DNA of 29,444 nucleotides, from the NCBI GenBank assembly GCA_024681565.1, contig JAILAO010000020.1, forward strand, positions 1-29,444, written 5' to 3'. Position numbers and translations under genes: made by a program. The number at the start of each line of letters is the position of its first letter. The first letter of the stretch is position 1. The notes below the pieces were generated by a model. That model was given only the letters and a program-made list of their open reading frames with translations. It was not told the DNA's origin and searched no databases. Shown in pieces: positions 14,437 through 22,332 of this stretch. This DNA comes from Bacteroidales bacterium (lineage in GTDB: Bacteria > Bacteroidota > Bacteroidia > Bacteroidales > UBA932).

Positions 14437-15416
14437 ATCAATAAAAACATTCGGTCGGCCATGTCGGCGAAGAGGATCTTCAGATTGACATTGCGGCCGA
14501 TCAGGGTCATCGCCCGGTCCAGCACCTCCAGGGCCTGGCGCGGGAAAGTCTTGCGGCACCGCCCGGCCCAGCGCTCCACTTCCGGAGCGCAGGTTCCGAG
14601 CCCCTGGACGCCCTGCTGACAGAGAAACATCTGCCGCAGGCGGTCTGCTGCAAAGATACAAAAAGCTTTGGCACTTTCCCGCGAAGGGAGGGCAGCGATC
14701 CGCTCGGAAACCTCCAGGGCCGCCGTGAGATCCTTGTCCAGCAGTGCCGTCATCAAATCGTCCAGCAAGTCCGCATCCGCGAAACTTGCTTCCGCCGCCA
14801 GCCCGGCGGGCTGGATACGGATCCGCTGACAACGGGACGAAATCGTCGTCAGCACCTTCTCCACCTGGTGCGCGATCAGCAGGAACTGGGTCTGCTGCGG
14901 CGGTTCTTCGATCATCTTGAGCAGGCGGTTGGCCGCCTCGGCATTCATCCGTTCCGGCAGGTAGATCACGACCGCCCGGTAACCGCCCTCCAGCGCACTG
15001 AGGGACAATTTCTCCAACAGGCGGCGGGATTCGGCGACGGCGATCATCGGAATCTTGCCTTCCAGGCCCAGGGCCTCCAGCAGTTCCGCTTCGCAGAACG
15101 AGGGCCGTTCCGCCACCAGACGCCGCAAGGGCGTCATATACTGTTCCGACAGCACACCGGCCGCCGTCGGAAACACAAAATGCACATCCGGATGGATGAG
15201 TTTCGCAATCTTGCCGCAGGAAGGGCACTGCCCGCAGGAATCCCCGCCGCTCCTGTGTTTGCAATACAGATACTGCAGAAACGCCAGCGCCAGGGGGAAG
15301 GCGCCGCCCCCGTCATCCTCGTGGAAAAGGATGGCATGCGGCACGCGGCCCGAATCGACCATGCCGGTCAATGCCTTTTTGACATCTTCGTTCCCCTGCA
15401 GCTGCGCAAACGTCAT
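14433..15416 (-). CDS. holB: DNA polymerase III delta' subunit
   Basis: The start MTFAQLQGNEDVKKAL at 15416 is chosen because its ATG overlaps the stop of the prenyl synthase gene (ATGA). A start four codons earlier is possible. The 327-residue protein is a clamp-loader AAA+ subunit that helps load the sliding clamp at the replication fork. It shows a zinc module (C52, C61, C64, C67), the block MNAEAANRLLKMIEEPP, and the SRC motif in TISSRCQRIR that acts as arginine finger. The Walker A region reads HEDDGGGAF and lacks the GK lysine, as expected for delta', which does not hydrolyse ATP. Length is close to normal. It is followed by ricT with a 4-base overlap. Confidence 0.92.
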   Translation of the reverse strand: MTFAQLQGNEDVKKALTGMVDSGRVPHAILFHEDDGGGAFPLALAFLQYLYCKHRSGGDSCGQCPSCGKIAKLIHPDVHFVFPTAAGVLSEQYMTPLRRLVAERPSFCEAELLEALGLEGKIPMIAVAESRRLLEKLSLSALEGGYRAVVIYLPERMNAEAANRLLKMIEEPPQQTQFLLIAHQVEKVLTTISSRCQRIRIQPAGLAAEASFADADLLDDLMTALLDKDLTAALEVSERIAALPSRESAKAFCIFAADRLRQMFLCQQGVQGLGTCAPEVERWAGRCRKTFPRQALEVLDRAMTLIGRNVNLKILFADMADRMFLLI

Positions 15417-16381
15417 ACCTCCCTCCACAGATTATAGCGGGCGACCTCGGTCAGGTAGGTCCTGGCCGGACTGTCCGGGAAAGCGGAGAGGGCCTCTTCC
15501 GCCCGGCGGACCCAGACTTCCAGTTGCCGGATGGCGTATCCGATCCCGTCCCGTTCCTGCACGAAGCGGCGGATTTCATCGCAATATTCAGGATGGGAAG
15601 GAATCTCCCGGACCATCGCGCGAATCTCCTCCGAACGCGGAGAACCCTCCAGGGCTCCCAGCAGCGGCAGCGTGATTTTCTGTTCGCGCAGATCCACGCC
15701 GATCGGCTTGCCCAGGGCATCCGTCCCGGCATAATCGAGGATATCGTCCTTGATCTGGAAGGCTTTGCCGAAAGCATCCGCATACGCACGGGCTGCAGCA
15801 TACTGCACTTCAGGAGCGTCGACGGACAGCGCCGCCGTTTCGGCCGCGGCGCAGAAAAGCGAACCGGTCTTGCAATGGATGATCCGCAGATAGTCTTCTA
15901 CCTCCGTATCGCCGGTAGCAGCTTTCTCCATCTGCAGCATCTCGCCTTCGGCCAGGTCGGTCAAGGTCCTGGAGAAAAGACGGATCGCCCGGTCGCGGTG
16001 GTCGGAGTTGACCACCAGATCCACGGCACGGGCCAGCCAGTAATCCCCGACCAGCACGGCTCCGGCAGGTCCCAGCAGGGCGGCGAGGGTCGGACGGCCG
16101 CGCCGCTCCGAACTTCCGTCAGCCACATCGTCATGCATCAGGGTGGCATTGTGGAAAAGCTCCGTGGCGGCTGCATAGTGGAGGGTGTCCTGCACCGGCA
16201 CGGCGATCGCCTTGGCAACCAGCAGGGTGATGATCGGACGGAGCAGCTTGCCTCTGTTCGCAAGGATCTGCCCGTTCGTTTCCTCCAGCAGCGTTACATC
16301 CGAATGCAGATTCGAACGGATCAGGGCCAGCATCCGGTCCCAATCCGCTCCGATATATGTGACGATTTCCTGTCTGCTCAC
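15413..16381 (-). CDS. Trans-polyprenyl diphosphate synthase (octaprenyl/heptaprenyl type)
   Basis: A GTG start at 16381 is proposed because it overlaps the TGA of the preceding gene (GTGA) and is the first start in frame before SRQEIVTYIGADW; no ATG lies near. The 322-residue product has both aspartate-rich motifs of chain-elongating prenyl synthases: D84, D85 and D88 in LMHDDVADGS, and D212, D213 and D216 in FQIKDDILDY. GKLLRP near 44-49 binds isopentenyl diphosphate. Length and motifs fit enzymes that build the long side chain of menaquinone from isopentenyl units. Chain length cannot be read from the sequence. The gene sits between the LOG-family gene and holB with 4-base overlaps at both ends. 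Confidence 0.92.
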   Translation of the reverse strand: MSRQEIVTYIGADWDRMLALIRSNLHSDVTLLEETNGQILANRGKLLRPIITLLVAKAIAVPVQDTLHYAAATELFHNATLMHDDVADGSSERRGRPTLAALLGPAGAVLVGDYWLARAVDLVVNSDHRDRAIRLFSRTLTDLAEGEMLQMEKAATGDTEVEDYLRIIHCKTGSLFCAAAETAALSVDAPEVQYAAARAYADAFGKAFQIKDDILDYAGTDALGKPIGVDLREQKITLPLLGALEGSPRSEEIRAMVREIPSHPEYCDEIRRFVQERDGIGYAIRQLEVWVRRAEEALSAFPDSPARTYLTEVARYNLWREV

Positions 16382-16908
16382 AGAAGTTCCACCAATTCTT
16401 CGACCGTTTCCGGGAAAGAGACCAGGGCCCGGGAGCCCGGATCCATCATTCCGCGTTCGACGTAGAGGTCCAGTTGTTGCTTGAACGGATCGTAAAAACC
16501 GTTCATGTTGAAAATCACGACCCGGCCGGGATAGCGGCCGAGCTTGGCAAGACAATAGGTCTCCGCTACTTCATCCAGGGTGCCGATCCCGCCCGGAAGT
16601 GCAATGGCCAGGCAGGTTCCCTCCCGCATCACATCCTTCCGCTCGGACATCCGTTCCGTCCAGATGCACTCCGTCAGGTCGGGATGTTCGAAACCCTTCA
16701 TGAAACGGGGGATCACACCGATCACCCGCACACCGTATTTCAACGCTTCATCGCAGACATGGCCCATCGTGCCACGCCACGATCCTCCCGAGACGATATC
16801 ATATCCAGCCAAACAGGCTGCACGGACAATTTGCCGCGCAGCCTCGTTGTATTCAGGATCGATGCCGGAGCTGGAGGAGCAATAAATTACTGCCCGCTTG
16901 TCCGACAT
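16378..16908 (-). CDS. LOG/TIGR00730-family Rossmann-fold protein
   Basis: This 176-residue protein has the family landmark PGGIGTLDE, which binds the nucleotide phosphate, and the earlier glycine-rich stretch SGGSWRGTMG, in a position where most members read GGGxxGLMG. LOG proteins cleave cytokinin riboside monophosphates or other nucleoside monophosphates to the free base and ribose phosphate. In bacteria such as this the substrate is more likely a nucleotide such as AMP, as for PpnN-type relatives. The R and E of the active centre are present in MSERKDVM and TLDEVAE. It starts six bases after the barrel protein gene and overlaps the prenyl synthase start. Confidence 0.9.
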   Translation of the reverse strand: MSDKRAVIYCSSSSGIDPEYNEAARQIVRAACLAGYDIVSGGSWRGTMGHVCDEALKYGVRVIGVIPRFMKGFEHPDLTECIWTERMSERKDVMREGTCLAIALPGGIGTLDEVAETYCLAKLGRYPGRVVIFNMNGFYDPFKQQLDLYVERGMMDPGSRALVSFPETVEELVELL

Positions 16909-16914
16909 GGGAGT

Positions 16915-17532
16915 CTAGAAGAGAAGTGCAACGGATGCGGCGATACCGCTGGCCTTGCTGTTCGCAATCGTTGCCGAAGCGCCGCTGATGGTGACATCTC
17001 CGCCATAGAGATCGCCCATGTTCCAGAAGTACTTGACGGCCACCTGGACATGCTTGATCAGTTCGACACCGGCACCCAGGCCGACACCATACTCCAGACG
17101 GCTCTTGACATTCTCCCAATTCAGGTCCTTGATCGCCGTGCCGTTGAGGGAGCCGGCATTCGAGATGGCATAGCCGACAAACGGCTCGACAAAGCCATAG
17201 ACGCGGGCGATACCCAGATCGACACCTGCCTGCAGCTGCACGGGGACTTCCAGATAACCGGTCTTGAAGTCAAGCTGGGTCGAGGCAATGTTGGTATAGT
17301 CGAACGACGTTCCCTTCATATTGTAGAGGATGGAAGGCTGGATGGCGATCAGGCCCAGATCCAACTTGTAGGTAAGACCTACATGGTATTGCGTAATGTT
17401 CTTGCCCTGGAGATCACCGATGGCGGACTTCAGATCCGACTTGGAAGAAGTGATACCCGCCACGACACCGAGCTGGGCATGTGCGCTCACTGCCACGAGC
17501 AGGGAAGCGACGATAACAAGTAATTTTTTCAT
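16915..17532 (-). CDS. Outer-membrane beta-barrel protein (porin-like, OmpX/OMP_b-brl type)
   Basis: This 205-residue protein starts with a clear signal peptide (MKKLLVIVASLLVAVSAHAQ). It continues with alternating polar and hydrophobic strands, such as ITQYHVGLTYKLDLGLIAIQ, separated by short glycine- and aspartate-rich turns. It ends in ASVALLF, whose final phenylalanine is the usual signal for the barrel assembly machine. Size suggests an 8-stranded barrel. The family is common in Bacteroidetes and individual functions are mostly unknown. It follows trxA by 25 bases without a visible promoter of its own, so it is probably read from the trxA promoter. Confidence 0.88.
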   Translation of the reverse strand: MKKLLVIVASLLVAVSAHAQLGVVAGITSSKSDLKSAIGDLQGKNITQYHVGLTYKLDLGLIAIQPSILYNMKGTSFDYTNIASTQLDFKTGYLEVPVQLQAGVDLGIARVYGFVEPFVGYAISNAGSLNGTAIKDLNWENVKSRLEYGVGLGAGVELIKHVQVAVKYFWNMGDLYGGDVTISGASATIANSKASGIAASVALLF

Positions 17533-17557
17533 TGTATTAATTGTTGGTTAAATAGTT

Positions 17558-17872
17558 TTACGCCAGTTTTTCCAGACGGGACACGATTTCCTGCTTGGAA
17601 ACCACGCCGACGGTGCGGTCCACCAGCTGTCCGCCTTTGAAATAAAGCAGGGTCGGGATGTTGCGGATGCCGTACTTGACGGCAATGTCCTCGCAGTCGT
17701 CCACGTTGCACTTGGCGACGACGGCCTTGCCGTCCATTTCGGCGGCGATCTCATCTACGGTCGGCGAAAGGATGCGGCAGGGGCCGCACCAGGACGCCCA
17801 AAAGTCGATCAGAACAGGCACGGGCGATGCCAGAACCTCTCCGATATTGTTTTCGTTGATAACGATTTCCAT
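17558..17872 (-). CDS. trxA: Thioredoxin
   Basis: The start MEIVINENNIGEVL at 17872 is chosen over an upstream in-frame ATG because the extra residues are not family-like and lie in the leader. The 104-residue protein has the active site WCGPC (C29 and C32) and the cis-proline in NIPTLLYF. It is a cytoplasmic disulfide reductant, with no signal peptide. It heads the minus-strand cluster that continues through the barrel protein to trmB. A TATCTTTG -7 element lies 46 bases upstream of the start. Confidence 0.96.
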   Translation of the reverse strand: MEIVINENNIGEVLASPVPVLIDFWASWCGPCRILSPTVDEIAAEMDGKAVVAKCNVDDCEDIAVKYGIRNIPTLLYFKGGQLVDRTVGVVSKQEIVSRLEKLA

Positions 17873-17917
17873 AATAATTGGGTTTTGATTCAATGTAAAT
17901 ACAATATTCTGCAACTA

Positions 17918-17948
17918 CAAAGATAATAAATTAATAGAAAGTTTCAAC
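17918..17948 (-). promoter_or_regulatory. Bacteroidetes promoter for trxA
   Basis: On the minus strand TATCTTTG (17918-17925) fully matches TAnnTTTG. GTTG at 17945-17948 stands 19 bases upstream, one change from the -33 element TTTG. The -33 part overlaps the end of the preceding PII-like gene. Confidence 0.65.
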
Positions 17949-18224
17949 CCCCCACACGAACGCGCGGAGTCCCAGGTCCGGAGCCTCTTCGTCCTTCGCT
18001 TTGAGCGCAGCGAGCACCGGGGCCACCTTTTCGTCCTTCATCATCACGAGCAGGGCGTGATTCATTTCCGGCCAGGCATGGTTGCCCAGACGCGGGAATC
18101 CGTTGAAATCCCCTTTGCCTTCTACACTTTCCCAGCGGGTGAATCCCCGCTGTCCGTGGACGGTAAGCAGGTCCACGATTTCTTCGTTGTATGCCTGGTT
18201 ATAGGCGATGAACATGGCTTTCAT
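17931..18224 (-). CDS. Small PII-like protein coupled to the RND pump gene
   Basis: This 97-residue protein starts MKAMFIAYNQAYNEEIVDLL at 18224, where its ATG overlaps the TGA of the pump gene (ATGA). A longer in-frame reading upstream would lie wholly inside the pump gene and is not believed. The order beta strand (MKAMFIAY), helix (NEEIVDLLTVHG), strand (FTRWESVEG), loop, strand (HALLVMMKD), helix (VAPVLAALKAKD), strand (GLRAFVWGVETFY) fits the ferredoxin-like fold of PII and PII-like proteins. Small PII-like proteins beside RND pumps are known in other bacteria, for example the DUF3240 group linked to metal pumps. Equivalence is inference. The likely role is a cytoplasmic sensor that adjusts the pump or its expression. 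A ligand cannot be named. Confidence 0.8.
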   Translation of the reverse strand: MKAMFIAYNQAYNEEIVDLLTVHGQRGFTRWESVEGKGDFNGFPRLGNHAWPEMNHALLVMMKDEKVAPVLAALKAKDEEAPDLGLRAFVWGVETFY

Positions 18225-21200
18225 TTCTTGTTCCTCCTCTTTTCCATCCGGGTGGTCAGTGAGCAATACAGTGTCGGGATCAGCACGAGGGTGATGAGCG
18301 TGGAGACCGTCAGGCCCCATACCACCGTGACACCCAGCGAGCGCCACAGTTCGGCACCTTCACCGGTGCCGATCGCCATCGGGAGCATACCCAGGACCGT
18401 CGTAAGGGTCGTCATCAGGATCGGGCGCAGACGGCTCTTGGCGGCCGTCGTGGATGCATCCCGGATGTTCATGCCGCGTTCCCGGCACAGAATCGTATAG
18501 TCGATGAGCACGATGCCGTTCTTCACCACGATACCGATCAGGATGATGATGCCGATGATGGACATCACGCCGAGGGCCGTACCGGTCACACGCAGGCCGA
18601 GCAGCACGCCCACCAGGGCGAACGGCACCGAGAACATGATCACGAACGGGGCCATCAGGGACTCGAACTGGGAAGCCATCACCATATAGACGAGCAGGAT
18701 CATCAGCAGGATCAGGGTGAACATCTGGCCGAACATCTCCTGCTGGTCTTCATAGTCTCCGGCCAGGACGGTGGAGATGTCGGAAGGCATTTCCATCGTG
18801 TCGATGACGCGGCCGGCAGCTTCTACGGCATCACTCAGGGCGGCACCCTGCGCCACGATGCCGGTCACGGTAATCAGCCGGGACCGGTCCTTGCGCTCGA
18901 TGGTCGGCGGCACCAGGCCTTCGACCACCGTACCGAGCTCCTTCATCCTGACGGTCGCGCCGGTCGGGGTGGTGATGGTGATGTTCTCCATATCTTCGAC
19001 GCTGGTGCGGAACTCGGGCGCATACCGGACACGGATGTTGTATTCCTCGCCTTCCTCCCGGTAAAGCGAAGCGACGGTACCGCTCATCGCCGCACTGAAG
19101 GCGGCGGCCGCCGTCGTCGAATTCAGGCCGTGCAGGGCCAGTTTGGTCCGGTCGAAATCCATCTGGAGTTCCGGCGTATATTCCTCACGGCTGACGGTCA
19201 CCTGCGTGAAGGAAGGATCCTGGAGCAAACGCTCCTGAAGTTCCTTCGCCACCTGGTCCGTTTCCGCGAAGTCGTAACCGTACACCTCCACTTCGACGGT
19301 GGAGGCTCCGCCCATGCCCATCCCTTCGGAGACCATGGCCCGGCGGATTTCCGGGTACTGCGCGCAGATGCCGCGCAGGACATCCGCAATCTCGGCCGCC
19401 GAACGCTTGCGGGTGCTGGACGTGCCGATGTTGATATTCATCGAAAGGATGTGCGTACCGTTGCTCTGCATGCTGGCGAAGGTGTTGTCCGTATCCGCCT
19501 GACCGAAAGTGGCGTTGAGCACCTGGATCTCCGGAACCGCCTGGCGCATATCCGCATAGATACGCTCGTAGAAGTCACGCGTGACTTCCTGGGCCGTACC
19601 CATCGGGAGGTTGATCGTGACCGTGAGGCGGTCGGAATCGCCGCGGGGGAAGTACTCGGTCTTGAGTCCCGGGACCAGCAGGGCCATCGCCAGGACGAAC
19701 ACGCCGGCGAATCCCAGGATCACCACCTTGCGGCGTTTGGTCGCCCAGTGGATCACGTGGGCATAGCCGCGGGAGATCTTGTCGATGAGCTTGTTGATCG
19801 GAACGAAAATGGCGTTATAGACCTTGCCGTGCCTGTCGTCGCGCTTGAGCCAGCGGGAACAGAGCATCGGGACGAAGGTCAGGGCCGCGGTCGTGGAAAC
19901 GATCATGATGATCGAAACGATCCAGCCGAGCTGGCGGAACATGATACCGGCCATGCCGTTGATCATCGTCAGAGGCAGGAAGACGCACAGCATCGTCAGG
20001 GTGGAGGCGATGACGGAGATACCTACTTCGCCCGTGCCGTGCACGGCCGCTTCCTTCGGCTTCTCCCCGCGTGCAATGTGCGTCGAGATATTCTCCAGAA
20101 CCACGATGGCATCGTCCACGACCATGCCGATGGCGATGGCCAGGGCGGACATCGAAATGATGTTCAGGGTATTGCCGGTGGCGTAAAGATACATCAGGGA
20201 GGCCAGCAAAGCCAACGGGATGGAGAGGATGATGATAAACGTGGATTTCCAGTTGCCCAGGAAGATAAAGACCACGAGCATCACCACGAGGAAGGTGATG
20301 AGGATGGTTTCGATCAGGGTGTGGATCGTATTGATGATTTCCCGGGAACCGTCCACGATGGTCGTGATCTTCACATCGGAAGGCAGGTCCTTCTCGATCT
20401 GCGCCATCTGCTTCTTGATGCCGCGGATGACGTTGACGGTATTGGCACCGCTCTGCCGCTGGATCACGATCCGGGCGGCACGGCCGCCATTGGTATAAGA
20501 CTCCTGTTCCCGCTCCTGCTGGCCGTCGGTCACCGTGGCGACATCGCGCAGGTAGACAACCCGGCCGTTCGAGGCCCCGACGACGATGTCAAGCAGTTCG
20601 GAGGGATCGGAAAATTCTTTGTGGACACGGAGGGTATAGGTCTCGGAGCCGATATCGATGTTGCCGGACGGGAGGTTGCGGTTCTCGGCCGAGATCACGG
20701 AGGCGATCGAACTGACGCTCAGTCCGTAGGCCTGCAGTTTGCTGGGATCGCAATAGACCTGGATCTCCCGGCTCGGCGCGCCGCTTACGGACACCGTGCC
20801 GACACCGGAAACGCGCGCCAGCGGCGTCGCCACCTTGTCGTCCAGGATCTTGTCCAGGCCGGCCAGGCTCTCCTCCGCCGTGGCGGAAAGCATCATGATC
20901 GGCATGTCGGAAGCACTGAACTTGAAAATGACCGGCATGGAAGCACCGTCGGGCAGCATCGAGTTGACCATGTCCAGTTTATCCCGGACGCTGTTGGTCG
21001 CCGCCTCGATATCCACCCCGTAATTGAAAGTCAGGGTCAGCAGGGAGATATTCTCCTTGGACTGGGAGTTCAGCTCCTTGAGGTCCTCGACGCCGTTGAG
21101 GGCATTCTCCAGGACCTTGGTCAGATTGGTCTCGATATCCTGTGCATTGGCCCCCTGATAGGAAGACATCACCATGATCGTATTGGAATCGAACTCCGGG

Positions 21201-21310
21201 AACTGGGCGATGGACGTCCGGCTCAGGGAGAACAATCCCAGGATCGCCAGGGCGATGAATATCAGGGTGGTCGTTACGGGATGCTCGACCGCGGAACGGT
21301 AGATACTCAT
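18221..21310 (-). CDS. RND multidrug efflux pump, AcrB/HAE1 type
   Basis: This 1029-residue inner-membrane pump drives export of drugs or other amphiphilic compounds using the proton gradient. It has the family layout: an N-terminal span (TTTLIFIALAILGLFSL), a large periplasmic loop, a block of spans from about residue 335, a second large loop and a second span block ending near 1015. The proton-relay pair D399/D400 sits in AIGMVVDDAIVVLENIS, as in AcrB. This points to the hydrophobe/multidrug group rather than heavy-metal pumps. The start ATG at 21310 overlaps the stop of the adaptor gene and its own stop overlaps the start of the PII-like gene. The substrate cannot be read from the sequence. 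Confidence 0.95.
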   Translation of the reverse strand: MSIYRSAVEHPVTTTLIFIALAILGLFSLSRTSIAQFPEFDSNTIMVMSSYQGANAQDIETNLTKVLENALNGVEDLKELNSQSKENISLLTLTFNYGVDIEAATNSVRDKLDMVNSMLPDGASMPVIFKFSASDMPIMMLSATAEESLAGLDKILDDKVATPLARVSGVGTVSVSGAPSREIQVYCDPSKLQAYGLSVSSIASVISAENRNLPSGNIDIGSETYTLRVHKEFSDPSELLDIVVGASNGRVVYLRDVATVTDGQQEREQESYTNGGRAARIVIQRQSGANTVNVIRGIKKQMAQIEKDLPSDVKITTIVDGSREIINTIHTLIETILITFLVVMLVVFIFLGNWKSTFIIILSIPLALLASLMYLYATGNTLNIISMSALAIAIGMVVDDAIVVLENISTHIARGEKPKEAAVHGTGEVGISVIASTLTMLCVFLPLTMINGMAGIMFRQLGWIVSIIMIVSTTAALTFVPMLCSRWLKRDDRHGKVYNAIFVPINKLIDKISRGYAHVIHWATKRRKVVILGFAGVFVLAMALLVPGLKTEYFPRGDSDRLTVTINLPMGTAQEVTRDFYERIYADMRQAVPEIQVLNATFGQADTDNTFASMQSNGTHILSMNINIGTSSTRKRSAAEIADVLRGICAQYPEIRRAMVSEGMGMGGASTVEVEVYGYDFAETDQVAKELQERLLQDPSFTQVTVSREEYTPELQMDFDRTKLALHGLNSTTAAAAFSAAMSGTVASLYREEGEEYNIRVRYAPEFRTSVEDMENITITTPTGATVRMKELGTVVEGLVPPTIERKDRSRLITVTGIVAQGAALSDAVEAAGRVIDTMEMPSDISTVLAGDYEDQQEMFGQMFTLILLMILLVYMVMASQFESLMAPFVIMFSVPFALVGVLLGLRVTGTALGVMSIIGIIILIGIVVKNGIVLIDYTILCRERGMNIRDASTTAAKSRLRPILMTTLTTVLGMLPMAIGTGEGAELWRSLGVTVVWGLTVSTLITLVLIPTLYCSLTTRMEKRRNKK

Positions 21311-22332
21311 TGCTTGACCTCCACTTTATCTCCGGACTTGAGGTTGGTATGACCGCCGGTCAGCACCTGTGTGCCCTCCTCCAGGCCGGAAAGGATCTCA
21401 TAGTTCGAGCCGAAATGACGCCCGGGGGTCACCATGCGGACCGAAACGGTATGGTCCGGCTCCAGCACATAGACCACGCGCTGTCCGGAACCCTGCTGCT
21501 TGATCACGGCCGCATCCGGAACGACGATGCTTTCGCTTGATCCGAAGTCCACCGTCACCCGGGCATACATCCCGGGACGCAGCTCGCGCTTGGAGTTGGC
21601 CACGCGGATCTCCGCATTGAAGGTATGGGTCAGGGCGTCCATCGTCGGATACAGCCGGATGATGGACCCGGTAAAGGTCTTGCCCGGCAGGGCATCGACC
21701 GTCAGGGAGACCTTGTCCCCGCGCTTGACGCGGGTATAATCCGTCTCGGAAATGGCGACCAGGAGCTTGACCGGGGTAATCTGCTGCACGGTATAGACCG
21801 GCTGTCCCATGGTATAGAGGTCACCGCGGTCGTAGTTGCGGGCAGACACCACGCCGCTCACCGGCGCACGCAGGATCGTGTTTTCCAGCAAGTTCTCATA
21901 GCTGCTCTTCGACACGTTGAAGGCAAGCTCGAGCGCTTCGTAGTCCGACTGGGACACACCGCCCTCGGCCTGTAGCTGCTTGACGCGCGCAAGTTCCGTC
22001 TCGTCGTTCTTGAGTTTGAGCGCAGCCTGGTCAAGCTGAACCCGGTCCATTTCGGCCAGGATCTGGCCGGCGGAAACGAAATCCCCCACCTCGACGTTCA
22101 GTTTCTGGATACGGCCGCCGCTCTGCGGGGCGATGTTGTTGACCACATTGGCCTGCACCGAAGAAGAATACACCTCATTCTGCGGGACCATCTGCCGGAC
22201 AGCCGGCGTCACGGAAACGACCGGCGTCACCGCCTCCATCGGGAAGGCTGCGGGCTTTTCTGTTTTCTGCTGGCCGCAGGCGGCGCATACCAGCGCGCAG
22301 AGGGCCAGCCCCATACGGACTTGCTTATTCAT
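21307..22332 (-). CDS. RND efflux periplasmic adaptor (membrane fusion protein)
   Basis: This 341-residue protein begins with a lipoprotein-like signal ending in CAAC (C19 probable lipid site, although the -3 position is cysteine rather than leucine). It has the AcrA-type layout: a biotinyl-lipoyl half motif (SGGRIQKLNVEVGDFVSAGQ), a short helical hairpin (DQAALKLKNDETELARVKQL and on), the second half motif (NTILRAPVSGVVSARNYDRG), and a beta-barrel region with the phrase ELRPGMYARVTVDF. It links the pump to the TolC channel across the periplasm. The start overlaps the stop of the tolC-type gene by eight bases, and its stop overlaps the pump start. Confidence 0.94.
   Translation of the reverse strand: MNKQVRMGLALCALVCAACGQQKTEKPAAFPMEAVTPVVSVTPAVRQMVPQNEVYSSSVQANVVNNIAPQSGGRIQKLNVEVGDFVSAGQILAEMDRVQLDQAALKLKNDETELARVKQLQAEGGVSQSDYEALELAFNVSKSSYENLLENTILRAPVSGVVSARNYDRGDLYTMGQPVYTVQQITPVKLLVAISETDYTRVKRGDKVSLTVDALPGKTFTGSIIRLYPTMDALTHTFNAEIRVANSKRELRPGMYARVTVDFGSSESIVVPDAAVIKQQGSGQRVVYVLEPDHTVSVRMVTPGRHFGSNYEILSGLEEGTQVLTGGHTNLKSGDKVEVKQ

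Noticed and set aside
14437..15264. In-frame upstream extension of ricT by about 276 codons
   Set aside because: It overlaps holB in another frame, has a low-complexity composition (G, P, R, A) and no similarity to RicT. The ATGA overlap gives a better start.
16382..16555. In-frame upstream extension of the prenyl synthase gene by 58 codons
   Set aside because: It lies inside the LOG-family gene and is not family-like. The GTG at 16381 fits family length and the overlap pattern.
19130..21352. Long open frame (about 740 codons) on the plus strand opposite the RND pump gene
   Set aside because: It is a mirror frame of a gene with full family resemblance. The product is histidine- and aspartate-rich with no domain, a usual artefact of codon bias.
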